Part shown: positions 51,452 through 60,091 of the stretch, in pieces
Position numbering within the stretch: the first letter of the stretch is position 1
Layout of the letters: the number at the start of each line of letters is the position of its first letter
DNA from: Effusibacillus dendaii
Lineage (GTDB): Bacteria > Bacillota > Bacilli > Tumebacillales > Effusibacillaceae
Length of the DNA: 64,000 bases
Assembly (NCBI RefSeq): GCF_015097055.1
Contig: NZ_AP023366.1
Span: 1,464,501-1,528,500 of the forward strand
Direction: 5' to 3'
Position numbers and translations under genes: made by a program
The notes under the pieces: model-generated
What the model was told of the DNA's origin: nothing
The model's database searches: none
What the model saw: only the letters and a program-made list of their open reading frames with translations

Positions 51452-52117
51452 GTGAAAAAACGTTTGGTGCGGATTGGATTAAGCCTATTGGTGACTGTGC
51501 TCATCATCGCAGCGGTCAGTTGGGTCATTCGTCCCGTTCAACAACTGGATATGGCGTATAATCCGATCAATTGGCAGACAAAAATCGGCTCGGCTTTCCT
51601 TCAGCGCGGAGTCGTTACCTTGTCGGAGACGGATCTGACCCATCTTCTGAAACAAACAATCCGTACATCGGCCCGATTCAGGGATGTACCGATTACTGGC
51701 GCTGCCGTTACTCTCGAACCAAATCGGTTTCTGGCAGATTTTAACTTGCAGAAGGGGATCTGGGCGGTCGGACTGGAAATGGAAGGCACTGTCCATCTGC
51801 AGGACCGCACTTTACAGATCGTTCCGATCGGTTATAAGATCGGTCGGATTCCTGTCTCACCTGAAACGTTTCAACGCGTTCTCTCCTTTTTAGGGATGGA
51901 AAACCGGATTCCCTTGACGTTTCGGCTCGATTCTTATGTACCGTCGCAAGTTTGGCTTGAACAGTTGAAAATCGAAAAAAAAACAACTGGAAGTGACCTT
52001 GCGGCCCCAGTTGCTCCCCTAGCCCAGTACGTCAGACAGCGCCTGCAGCAAACGGTTGTTTTCCTGTCTGCTGCGGATCGCAATCCGAAAGTACGTTTCA
52101 TTCAACCCCGCAAATGA
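51452..52117 (+). CDS. Membrane-anchored protein of unknown function
   Basis: A 221-residue protein with one N-terminal membrane anchor (IGLSLLVTVLIIAAVSWVI) and an extracytoplasmic strand-rich domain (VTLSETDLTHLLKQTIRTSA; GAAVTLEPNRFLADFNLQKG; VPIGYKIGRIPVSPETFQRV). The layout recalls YpmS-like (DUF2140) proteins, which I consider possible. Start GTG 51452. Its last 99 bases overlap the end of the cobD-like gene on the other strand. Confidence 0.65.
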   Translation: MKKRLVRIGLSLLVTVLIIAAVSWVIRPVQQLDMAYNPINWQTKIGSAFLQRGVVTLSETDLTHLLKQTIRTSARFRDVPITGAAVTLEPNRFLADFNLQKGIWAVGLEMEGTVHLQDRTLQIVPIGYKIGRIPVSPETFQRVLSFLGMENRIPLTFRLDSYVPSQVWLEQLKIEKKTTGSDLAAPVAPLAQYVRQRLQQTVVFLSAADRNPKVRFIQPRK

Positions 52118-53095
52118 ACGGCAGTCCCTGACAAAAATCCCTTTCGCCGCCAATTGCGGCCACAATTCCGTGATTTGCAGACCAGGCTTTGACAGCAGCA
52201 GGAAATTCGTCTCGGACGGCACCACATGAAAACCTAAACGTTTCATACCCTCAGTTAAAAAAGGCCGTTCCGTCAAAAGCCACTGAAAGGTGCTGTCGGC
52301 AAACGTCTGGTCCGCCAGGGCAGCAACGGCTGCCGCTTGCGCAGGCGTGTTGACCGACCAGGGAATTTGCAGTTCCCGAAGCTTCGCAATTATCGCTTCA
52401 TTGGCCGCCAAATACCCGATGCGGATACCGGGAATGGCATAAAATTTGGTCATCGAACGGATCACAATCAGCTTTTCGTAAAGATCCACATCGGCTATTA
52501 CACTTCTTGCATGGTCGTCCGGCAGAAAATCAAGAAACGCTTCATCCACCATCAACCATATTGAATTCCTCGCCGCATGTTCCAACAGTTGGCGCAGAAC
52601 GGTTTGTTCGACGCATCTTCCTGTCGGGTTATTCGGGTTGGCCAACACCAACAGATCCGCATCTGACAATGCCTCCCGGAGCGTTTCTGACTGTACGGAA
52701 AAATCGCTCTCTGCCAAAAGAGGTACCCTGATGATTTCTGCTCCTTCCAATTTGGCCGCCTGCTCATACTCCCGGAACGCAGGTGAAACCGTTACGATCC
52801 GCTTTGGCCGCAGCAGCCGCATCACCAAAAAAATCAGTTCCGCCGCCCCGTTTCCGAGCAGAAAGCGGTTGGTTGGGAGTCTCCATTTGTCCGATAATGC
52901 ATATAACACTTCCCATCCATACGGATCGGGATAATCCTGAATGCGGGAAAGCGACTGTTTGATCGCTTGCAGCACCGATTCGGGCGGGCCGAGCGGATTC
53001 AGATTCGCGCTGAAATCAATCAGGTCTTCCCTGCGCCATCCCCATTCTTTTTGATAGCGGCCAATATTTCCGCCGTGTGGCATGACCTCCTGCAT
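52019..53095 (-). CDS. cobD: L-threonine-O-3-phosphate decarboxylase-like aminotransferase CobD
   Basis: A 358-residue PLP enzyme of fold type I. MPHGGNIGRYQKEWGW at the start and IDFSANLNPLGPPESV are the CobD/CobC pattern; NPNNPTGR, VDEAFLDFL and SMTKFYAIPGIRIGYL (Schiff-base Lys) complete the site. CobD makes the (R)-1-aminopropan-2-ol phosphate linker of cobalamin; HisC is the close alternative, but the cob context favours CobD. Last gene of the cobTU-cbiB-cobS-cobD operon. Confidence 0.9.
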   Translation of the reverse strand: MQEVMPHGGNIGRYQKEWGWRREDLIDFSANLNPLGPPESVLQAIKQSLSRIQDYPDPYGWEVLYALSDKWRLPTNRFLLGNGAAELIFLVMRLLRPKRIVTVSPAFREYEQAAKLEGAEIIRVPLLAESDFSVQSETLREALSDADLLVLANPNNPTGRCVEQTVLRQLLEHAARNSIWLMVDEAFLDFLPDDHARSVIADVDLYEKLIVIRSMTKFYAIPGIRIGYLAANEAIIAKLRELQIPWSVNTPAQAAAVAALADQTFADSTFQWLLTERPFLTEGMKRLGFHVVPSETNFLLLSKPGLQITELWPQLAAKGIFVRDCRSFAGLNETYFRIAIRSRQENNRLLQALSDVLG

Positions 53096-53149
53096 ACCTG
53101 ATACCTCCCACCCGTTCGGGTACTTTTTTCAGTCCCCTCCGACCTGTTG

Positions 53150-53908
53150 TCAAATCGCCATGATTCCGACAGAAGCCAATAGAAAAACCACTTCTGCCGT
53201 TTCGCACAGAAATCCGTATGAATCACCAGTCAAGCCGCCAATCGAACGATAGATCCAGGATGCGAACGCCCACATCACAGCCGCACAGACCAACACAATC
53301 AACACGCCATGCAACTGCCAGACAGCAAGGGGCAATATCAGTGCAAGGTTGGCTGCAAGAAGCTGTGTAGAAGACAGCCTGCCTGCGATTGAAACACCCA
53401 TTCCTTCCCGTCTGGCGGGCGGGTATTTGGCAATCGCCCAAACCATCGTCAACCGTCCGATCGAGGGCATAATCAAAAGCAGCAGCGGGAATTTTACAGA
53501 AACCTCCGACAGCAAAGACCATTTCAGCGCGAACAGGGAGACAAACGCAATCACTCCCATCGCCCCGACCCGGCTGTCTTTCATGATTTCCAGCTTGCGC
53601 TCCCGGTCCCGTCCACTCATCATTCCGTCTGCCGTATCCATCAGTCCGTCCAGGTGCAGTCCGCCCGTAATTGCAATTTCAGCCAACAAAACAAGAATGC
53701 TTGCAACGGGCGCTGGAAACCATCGGTATAATCCGCATGCGAAAACATACAGGATGCCGCCGATTAATATCCCTACATACGGATACCACTTTACGCTTCG
53801 CACAAATCGATCCGCATCAAACTTTTGCAAAGAAAGGTGAGGGGTCGGCCAAGGTATCCGGGTCAAAAACTGGACTGCCGTTTCCCATTCCAGCCATATT
53901 TTTTGCAC
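53150..53908 (-). CDS. cobS: Adenosylcobinamide-GDP ribazoletransferase CobS
   Basis: A 252-residue membrane enzyme with six to seven hydrophobic helices and the signature ITGGLHLDGLMDTADGMMSG, then KDSRVGAMG, binding Mg and adenosylcobinamide-GDP. It joins the nucleotide loop in the last step of cobalamin assembly. Start GTG 53908 with GGGAGGG upstream. Confidence 0.93.
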   Translation of the reverse strand: MQKIWLEWETAVQFLTRIPWPTPHLSLQKFDADRFVRSVKWYPYVGILIGGILYVFACGLYRWFPAPVASILVLLAEIAITGGLHLDGLMDTADGMMSGRDRERKLEIMKDSRVGAMGVIAFVSLFALKWSLLSEVSVKFPLLLLIMPSIGRLTMVWAIAKYPPARREGMGVSIAGRLSSTQLLAANLALILPLAVWQLHGVLIVLVCAAVMWAFASWIYRSIGGLTGDSYGFLCETAEVVFLLASVGIMAI

Positions 53909-53926
53909 AGCCAGCCCTCCCGACGG

Positions 53927-54967
53927 TCAATGATGTACGATCGATTGCAGCAGCGCCCAAACAAGACTGCCGCCAATCAGCATCAAAAACGAACTGATGT
54001 GTAAAATTCGAATCACCTGTCGAATGTGTATGCGTGAAAGGGATTGCAGCGGTTCTCCCATATAAGCCCGAAACGTTTCGACGCCCTGATAGGTGTTGAA
54101 CCCGCCCAACCTGACGCCAAGCGCTCCCGCCACCGCCGCTTCCGGAATTCCACTGTTTGGGCTCGGATGCTTGGCCGCATCACGCCTGATTGCCCGCCAG
54201 GCTCCTTGTCCGGAATAACCAAACAAAAAGGCCGTCAGTATAATCAGCATCCCTGCGATTCGAGCCGGAATCCAATTCAGCAGATCGTCAAACCGGGCAG
54301 ATGCCCAACCAAAATACCGATAGCGGTCATTCTTGTACCCGACCATCGAATCAAGCGTATTAGCCGCCCGATACATCATCGCCAGCGGCGCGCCGCCAAT
54401 CATCGCATAAAATAGCGGTGAAATTACCGCATCCACTATGTTTTCCGCGACACTTTCAACAGCCGCCCGGGTGATCTCCGCTTCCGTCAGATGTTGGGTG
54501 TCACGGCCAACGATTTGACCTGTTTGTTCTCTTGCCTGTTCGATATGGTTTTGCTCCAGGGAATCATAAATCCTGCGTCCAGCCTGCGCCAAACCTTTTA
54601 TTGCAATCGTCGCAGCGATTAGCCAGATGTTCAGGGCAAAAGCAAGCCAGAAACTGGCTTGTGCCGCCAGCCAAAGCAGCCCCCCGACCATTCCTCCGCT
54701 GGTACCGACAGTCAATAGGACGAGCAAAATGCCAGCCAATCGCTCTCTACGGTTTTGCCCGACTGTTTGCTGGCTGGGATTCGCTGTGCCCGCCTCTTCT
54801 CTGCGGTTCGGTTCTGTCTGCAATAGCGGCGCTCGGAACAGGAATCGCAGCCCTCTTTCTAACCGGCTGATCAGGTGCCCGATCATTACCACAGGATGTG
54901 GAATCCAGCGCGGATCTCCCAACAGGAGGTCGACTGCATATGCTAACCAAACGGAAATCATAGGCAT
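53927..54967 (-). CDS. cbiB: Adenosylcobinamide-phosphate synthase CbiB
   Basis: A 346-residue membrane protein with the family start AYAVDLLLGDPRWIPHPVVM, then GHLI; middle TEAEITRAAVESVAENIVDA, AVISPLFYAMIGGAPLAMMY; late HPSPNSGIPEAAVAGALGVR. It attaches aminopropanol phosphate to adenosylcobyric acid. There is a Gln/Arg/Glu-rich insertion near residues 50-75. Its start overlaps the cobU stop. Confidence 0.93.
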   Translation of the reverse strand: MPMISVWLAYAVDLLLGDPRWIPHPVVMIGHLISRLERGLRFLFRAPLLQTEPNRREEAGTANPSQQTVGQNRRERLAGILLVLLTVGTSGGMVGGLLWLAAQASFWLAFALNIWLIAATIAIKGLAQAGRRIYDSLEQNHIEQAREQTGQIVGRDTQHLTEAEITRAAVESVAENIVDAVISPLFYAMIGGAPLAMMYRAANTLDSMVGYKNDRYRYFGWASARFDDLLNWIPARIAGMLIILTAFLFGYSGQGAWRAIRRDAAKHPSPNSGIPEAAVAGALGVRLGGFNTYQGVETFRAYMGEPLQSLSRIHIRQVIRILHISSFLMLIGGSLVWALLQSIVHH

Positions 54968-55545
54968 ACCCGGAATTGTGACAATTCAATCGGAATTCCA
55001 GAAAAAACAGCGTACACGGCAGCCGCCTCTCTTGCTGCGATTTGATTCATGACACCAAGCGCATCCCGGTACTGCCGGGAAAGTTCATTATCAGGGACAA
55101 TGCCGGAACCCACTTCGTTTGTCACCATCACGACCGGATGCGGATAACTGCGGCATGCGTCCAATAAATCGGCCATCAAACTGGACGCCCATTTTTCCGG
55201 GGGCTGATCGGTCTTCCCCAATTGTTCCCGTTCCCACATCCAGTTGTTCAGCAAAAGAGATAAGCAGTCCAACAGAATGACGCCGCAAGCCGGATCCAAA
55301 CTGCGGATACGGTCAGCCACCGCCGATGTTTCTTCGATACAGCCCCAGTCGGCTGGACGACGGGCAATGTGTGCGGCAATTCGCTCATCCATTTCCGCAT
55401 CCAGACGCGGACAGGTGGCCAGATAGGTCACAGAAAGATTCCCTTCCCGCTGCAGCTTTCGACAATATTCTTCGGCAAATCGGCTTTTTCCGCTGCGCGC
55501 GCCGCCCGTAACAAGGACAAGTTTGGGCGTATTTTTATTTTCCAT
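54958..55545 (-). CDS. cobU: Adenosylcobinamide kinase / guanylyltransferase CobU
   Basis: A 195-residue bifunctional enzyme: P-loop VTGGARSGKSRFAEE, TYLATCPRLDAEMDERIAAH (the guanylylated-His region is IAAHIARRP), LLDCLSLLLNNWM and VTNEVGSGIVPDNELSRQYR. Makes AdoCbi-GDP. ATG 55545 overlaps the cobT stop by 11 bases; an upstream ATG at 55581 lies inside cobT. Confidence 0.93.
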   Translation of the reverse strand: MENKNTPKLVLVTGGARSGKSRFAEEYCRKLQREGNLSVTYLATCPRLDAEMDERIAAHIARRPADWGCIEETSAVADRIRSLDPACGVILLDCLSLLLNNWMWEREQLGKTDQPPEKWASSLMADLLDACRSYPHPVVMVTNEVGSGIVPDNELSRQYRDALGVMNQIAAREAAAVYAVFSGIPIELSQFRVCL

Positions 55546-56605
55546 CCGCGACGCCCGCTTCCGCAAAAGTTGCCATTTCACGCAAAACTCTGGCCGCCGC
55601 TTTTAAAACAGGAAGTGCTAATGCGGCACCTGATCCCTCTCCCAACCGCATGGAAAAATCAAACAACGGCCGCAGTCCGAGCGCTTCCAGTACCACCTGA
55701 TGACCCGGTTCCACCGATTGGTGAGAAGCGAATAGGTAAGAGCGAACACGCTCGTCCATACGAACCGCTGCAAGGGCGGCTGCACCTGTAATAAAACCGT
55801 CAACGACGACCGGAATTCGATAGGCGGCACAGGCAAGCGTCAATCCAGCCAATCCTGCAATCTCCAGCCCTCCCACCTTCGCCAATACATCGATAGGATC
55901 GGCAGAATTTGGATTATGTAACTCAATCGCACGTTGAATGGTTGCCACTTTCTGTCGAACTCCCGCTGCCGAAAGACCCGTTCCGGTTCCTGTAATCTGA
56001 TCGACTGGAACGTTGGCGAGAAGGGAGGTGATGGCAGCACTCGCTGTCGTGTTTCCAATTCCCATTTCTCCCAATGCGACCATTTTATATCCCTGATTGT
56101 ACAATGTTTCTCCCATGCGCCAACCGACCTGGAGCGCCTCTTCCGCTTCCGCTCTTGTCATGGCCGGTTCTTTTGCCATATTGGCAGTGCCGTAACGAAC
56201 CTTATCGATCCAAAGCCGACTGCCCGGTCGTTCGGTAAATTGCGCTGCATTCGGAATGTCAGACTTGACGCCGATATCCACCACATGCACATCCGCTCCC
56301 GCGTTACGGGCCAATGCGTTGACCGCCGCACCGCCGTTCATAAAATTGAGCACCATCTGGACCGTAACTTCGGATGGAAAAGCCGAAACCCCCTCTTCCG
56401 TTACTCCATGATCTGCCGCCATAACCACTACAGCAGCCGAATCGACATCCGGCAAAATGTTTTCCTGAATGCCTGCCAAACGAATCCCGATTTCCTCCAG
56501 AAATCCAAGACTGCCGGGCGGCTTTGTCAATTGATCATGCCTTGCTCTCGCTTCCTGTACATATTGGCTGTTGATATCATCGATTGGCTGCGGCAACTTC
56601 CACAT
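55535..56605 (-). CDS. cobT: Nicotinate-nucleotide--dimethylbenzimidazole phosphoribosyltransferase CobT
   Basis: A 356-residue enzyme that makes alpha-ribazole phosphate. Family motifs: TKPPGSLGFLEEIGIRLAGI, VMAADHGVTEEGVSAFP, VALGEMGIGNTTASAAITS, and the late LFASHQSVEPGHQVVLEAL. ATG 56605 has GGGGAGG seven bases upstream. First gene of the cobalamin nucleotide-loop operon. No cobalamin riboswitch is recognisable in the 100 bases upstream. Confidence 0.94.
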   Translation of the reverse strand: MWKLPQPIDDINSQYVQEARARHDQLTKPPGSLGFLEEIGIRLAGIQENILPDVDSAAVVVMAADHGVTEEGVSAFPSEVTVQMVLNFMNGGAAVNALARNAGADVHVVDIGVKSDIPNAAQFTERPGSRLWIDKVRYGTANMAKEPAMTRAEAEEALQVGWRMGETLYNQGYKMVALGEMGIGNTTASAAITSLLANVPVDQITGTGTGLSAAGVRQKVATIQRAIELHNPNSADPIDVLAKVGGLEIAGLAGLTLACAAYRIPVVVDGFITGAAALAAVRMDERVRSYLFASHQSVEPGHQVVLEALGLRPLFDFSMRLGEGSGAALALPVLKAAARVLREMATFAEAGVADGK

Positions 56606-56706
56606 TGTATCGCCTCCCCTACACCCGTTCATTTTTTGCCTGTCTGGGTATTCATAGTATAATAGAGTAATTGATGTTACTAAAACTATGCACTAAGGGG
56701 ACACGT

Positions 56707-57384
56707 ATGACAAGATTGATTTTAGTCCGGCATGGTTTGACCGACGACAATCTGCTGTACCGGTTGTCTGGTTGGACCGATGCGCCGCTCAACGAAATTG
56801 GCAGGAAGCAGGCGGACTGCGCCGCCTGGCAATTGGAACAGATGGTTCAGACTGGCATAAACATTCACGCCATATACGCAAGTCCTTTGCAGCGAACCGC
56901 CTCGACAGCCGAAATAATCGCAAATCGTTTGCGGCTTCCGACCATTCTTTGCGAAGGGTTGAAGGAAATGAATTTTGGCAAGTATGACGGCCATTCGATC
57001 CTGCAGCTTTATGAGACAAACAAATCACTGGTTGACCGTGCCCTGGAACCGGGCGACGATCAGTTTGGATGGGAAGGCGGTGAGACGCGACCGCAATTTT
57101 TTCACCGTTTTGAAAAGGCAGTCCGTTCGATTGCCGGAAATCATCCGGATGAAACGGTCGTCGTCGTTACACATGCCGGCGCGATTGCTTATTTTATAGC
57201 CGGAATTCTTGGTCATCCGTTGTCGCACTGGAACTCCTATCATGTGGCGAATTGCAGTCTCACCACCGTTTTGTTTGAAAATGAGCGGTTTCAATTGCTC
57301 AGGTTCAATGAAACCGACCATGTTCCAAAAGAGAGGTTTGCTGCCCAGATCGAAGAAGCCAGAAAGTATCTGGAGATGATTTGA
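56707..57384 (+). CDS. Histidine phosphatase-family protein, candidate alpha-ribazole phosphatase
   Basis: A 225-residue phosphoglycerate-mutase-like phosphatase: catalytic His in LILVRHGLTDDN, then IYASPLQRTASTAEII (second Arg), a Glu in LKEMNFGKYDG, and VVVVTHAGAIAYFI (second His). CobC, which dephosphorylates alpha-ribazole phosphate, belongs to this family, and the gene is divergent from cobT, so that role is plausible but not proven. ATG 56707 has AAGGGG upstream. Confidence 0.8.
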   Translation: MTRLILVRHGLTDDNLLYRLSGWTDAPLNEIGRKQADCAAWQLEQMVQTGINIHAIYASPLQRTASTAEIIANRLRLPTILCEGLKEMNFGKYDGHSILQLYETNKSLVDRALEPGDDQFGWEGGETRPQFFHRFEKAVRSIAGNHPDETVVVVTHAGAIAYFIAGILGHPLSHWNSYHVANCSLTTVLFENERFQLLRFNETDHVPKERFAAQIEEARKYLEMI

Positions 57385-57450
57385 AATTCACTTGAATTTA
57401 ATTTCATTAAATTTTATGATGATAGATAAAACTCTATCAGGAGGAACTTC

Positions 57451-58392
57451 ATGAAAACGCTCGAACGAACCAGTCAATTTGTGGGCGGCACTTTTGCTGT
57501 CTGGGTACTTGTTTTCGCTGCTCTTGGTTTTTTCTTCCCCAGCACTTTTTTGAATTTTAAATCCTATATCTCTCCGCTCTTGGGGATTGTAATGTTTGGA
57601 ATGGGACTTACACTGTCCGCGAGTGATTTTAAAGAGGTATTCAAGCGCCCCAAAGACGTGGCGATTGGAGTGGTCGGCCATTATATTATAATGCCGCTGC
57701 TTGCTTACCTTCTGTGCATCGCCCTGCAACTTCCGCCCGATATAGCCGTTGGAGTGATTCTGGTAGGAAGCTGCCCAAGCGGTACCTCCTCCAATGTGAT
57801 GACGTTCCTGGCAAAAGGGGACGTTGCACTTGCTGTATCCATTGCGACGGTTTCCACTGTGTTGGCGCCTTTTGTGACTCCATTTTTAATTTCCGTTCTG
57901 GCGGGACACTGGACACCGGTCGATCCGATGGCCTTATTCAAAGACATTATTCAAATCGTCATTGTGCCGATTGTGTTAGGACTGATTGTGAAAGCTTTAT
58001 TCAGGAAACAGGCGGAAGCCAGCGTCAAGGCTCTCCCTCTCGTCTCCACCATCGCTATCGTTTTGATTGTGTCCGCTGTAGTGGCTGGCAGTCATGATCG
58101 GATTCTGAAAACCGGACTTTTGATATTTGCCGTCGTTATCTTACACAACGTCTTGGGCTTCCTGCTTGGATATTTCTTTCCAAAGCTGTTCGGAATGGAA
58201 CTTCCCAAACGGAAAGCAGTGGCATTTGAAGTGGGGATGCAAAATTCTGGGCTTGGCGTCGCGCTGGCTTCGGCTCATTTTAACCCGTTGGCCGCTGTTC
58301 CAAGTGCCATTTTCAGCGTATGGCACAATCTGTCCGGATCGATTCTTGCGTCGATCTTTGCCAAAATGGATGAAAGACGCAACCATCAATAA
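57451..58392 (+). CDS. Bile acid:sodium symporter-family transporter
   Basis: A 313-residue membrane protein with nine to ten helices and BASS-family motifs: LGIVMFGMGLTLSASDFKEV, GVILVGSCPSGTSSNVMTFL, and FEVGMQNSGLGVALASAHF (sodium-site crossover helices). Bacterial members carry bile-acid-like or organic acids, pantoate or thiamine precursors; the substrate here is unknown. ATG 57451 has AGGAGG seven bases upstream. Ends at a strong terminator. Confidence 0.87.
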   Translation: MKTLERTSQFVGGTFAVWVLVFAALGFFFPSTFLNFKSYISPLLGIVMFGMGLTLSASDFKEVFKRPKDVAIGVVGHYIIMPLLAYLLCIALQLPPDIAVGVILVGSCPSGTSSNVMTFLAKGDVALAVSIATVSTVLAPFVTPFLISVLAGHWTPVDPMALFKDIIQIVIVPIVLGLIVKALFRKQAEASVKALPLVSTIAIVLIVSAVVAGSHDRILKTGLLIFAVVILHNVLGFLLGYFFPKLFGMELPKRKAVAFEVGMQNSGLGVALASAHFNPLAAVPSAIFSVWHNLSGSILASIFAKMDERRNHQ

Positions 58393-58422
58393 ACGCTGTA
58401 CGAAACGGATCGCAACTAAAGA

Positions 58423-58472
58423 AAGGGATAGAGAAGCAGCATCGTCGCTGCACCTCTATCCCTTATTTTTTT
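58423..58472 (+). terminator. Terminator of the symporter gene
   Basis: AAGGGATAGAG (58423-58433) pairs with CTCTATCCCTT (58454-58464), with an inner GCAGC/GCTGC helix, followed by ATTTTTTT. Confidence 0.9.
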
Positions 58473-58565
58473 GCTCCCAATCTGCAACATTCAATCACAA
58501 CTGCTTTTGTTTTGACCCAGAAGCCACCGCTATGCAATAAAATCTGCGATAAGGGGTTTCGTTAA

Positions 58566-59921
58566 TTACGAACTGACCTGAACGTATTGTCCATAAATGT
58601 AACCTTCCGTGTTGTCTTTCAATCTAACTTTGTACCAGCCGTTCTCTTCTTTCAATATCGTAACAATGTCGCCGGGTGCGGCAGATGTTACAATGGCATA
58701 GTTGGTGCCCGCACCTTGCCGGACATTCACACCGTCAGTCACACGCCCGGTGCGTGATACAGCAGAGCCGTTTGCAGGAGTCGAACTGCCGCCTGATGGG
58801 CCAGGAGTGGTCGGCAGAGTTCCGTACGAACCGTTGTTGCCTCCTGTTGAACTGCTGCCGGGTGTTGAACTGCTGCCGGGTGTTGAACCGTTTGCCTGAA
58901 CAGCAGTTTCCGGGTTAGGTTGCTGAGCGGTCTGACTCGGGTTAGCCAGAAGTTGCTGCACATATTTGCGGACCCCCGGTATATCGGGTGCAAGAATGGC
59001 TTCTCCCAGAAAGTCGTACGTCTCCGTTAAAAGGTTATTTGGCGGGATCTGCACGGTCTGAATCGAAGCTGTATTCGCGCTCAGTATATTGTTGCCCATC
59101 CGCAGGATATCGCTCGCTGTCATGTTTGTCTGGACGTAAGGTTCCGCCTGCTGCAGCATGCTGGGAAAACGCACAAACGTCATCGGCGTTTTCAACTGCT
59201 CAAATACTGCCTTGGCAAATTTTCGTTGACGGCTCGTTCTGCCGAAATCCGCTTCCATAGGCTCCCGATACCGCACATATTGCAGCGCGTGTTTGCCGTC
59301 CAAATGCTGCATTCCTTTTTTCAGGTTAATATCATAAACCCCGTCGTCGGGATGGTACATGTTCATTTCGACATCAATATCGACGCCGCCAATTGAATCC
59401 ACGATGCCTTCAAATCCTTGAAAATCGGTAAGCACATAATAGTGAATCGGGATTTGCAGATAATCCTGCAGCGTTTTGATGGTTAAATTCGGTCCGCCAA
59501 TCGCGAACGCCGCATTGATTTTGTTATTCCCGTGACCGGGAACATTTACGTATGTATCACGCATGATCGACATTAAATTCATCTGTTTTGTTTGCGGATC
59601 AACCGACAGCAGCAGCATCGTATCGGAACGTGGCGCCGTATCGTGTCCGCGGTTATCGACCCCCATTATCAGTATGTTGACACGTTCATCTCCATTCCAC
59701 GTTTGCACCTGCACGTTGTTACCGACAGCCGCAATCTGGTTCGTATTGGCTTTATTGAGAAATTTCACGAATGCAATGGCGTTATACACCAACAAACCAA
59801 TCACAAATAAAGTTACCAACAGCAACAACCGCCGCAAACGCTTTCGTTTCTTACGAGGCCGGAAACGGGTTGTTTGCTCTGCTGTCTGTTTTTCCGACTC
59901 CGGTGGATTTTGAAAATTCAT
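58566..59921 (-). CDS. LytR-CpsA-Psr family protein with C-terminal SH3b domain
   Basis: A 451-residue membrane-anchored wall enzyme: basic cytoplasmic start, one helix (LLLLVTLFVIGLLVYNAIAF), LCP domain (VNILIMGVDNRG; RSDTMLLLSVDP; MRDTYVNVPGHGNNKINAAF; LDGKHALQYVRYR; ADFGRTSRQRKF), then a Pro/Ser/Gly linker with TPGSS repeats, and an SH3b domain (GVNVRQGAGTNYAIVTSAAP; GWYKVRLKDNTEGYIYGQYV). LCP proteins transfer teichoic-acid-type polymers to peptidoglycan; the SH3b tail should bind the wall. Few LCP proteins carry this tail. Confidence 0.9.
   Translation of the reverse strand: MNFQNPPESEKQTAEQTTRFRPRKKRKRLRRLLLLVTLFVIGLLVYNAIAFVKFLNKANTNQIAAVGNNVQVQTWNGDERVNILIMGVDNRGHDTAPRSDTMLLLSVDPQTKQMNLMSIMRDTYVNVPGHGNNKINAAFAIGGPNLTIKTLQDYLQIPIHYYVLTDFQGFEGIVDSIGGVDIDVEMNMYHPDDGVYDINLKKGMQHLDGKHALQYVRYREPMEADFGRTSRQRKFAKAVFEQLKTPMTFVRFPSMLQQAEPYVQTNMTASDILRMGNNILSANTASIQTVQIPPNNLLTETYDFLGEAILAPDIPGVRKYVQQLLANPSQTAQQPNPETAVQANGSTPGSSSTPGSSSTGGNNGSYGTLPTTPGPSGGSSTPANGSAVSRTGRVTDGVNVRQGAGTNYAIVTSAAPGDIVTILKEENGWYKVRLKDNTEGYIYGQYVQVSS
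58846..58881. repeat. Tandem 18-base repeat in the LCP linker
   Basis: Two exact copies of GTTGAACTGCTGCCGGGT (58846-58863 and 58864-58881) and a partial third. They encode the repeated Gly-Ser-Ser-Ser-Thr-Pro unit of the linker and could vary in copy number. Confidence 0.85.
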
Positions 59922-60091
59922 GCTACCGCCCCTTTATTTGCTGCAACAAAAAAACCGTTTTACACTTAGCTTATTGTACCACGCCCGCCAAAACACGGAA
60001 ATATTTCCAAAGTCCCGAAAAAACAAATGAATTTACCGGACTGTACGAATTGGATCGGGATGGCTACAATAGCATTATAGGAGGGAATCAT

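Noticed and set aside
56606-56706. Cobalamin riboswitch in front of cobT
   Set aside because: The divergent region is only about 100 bases long and no B12-box-like sequence was found.
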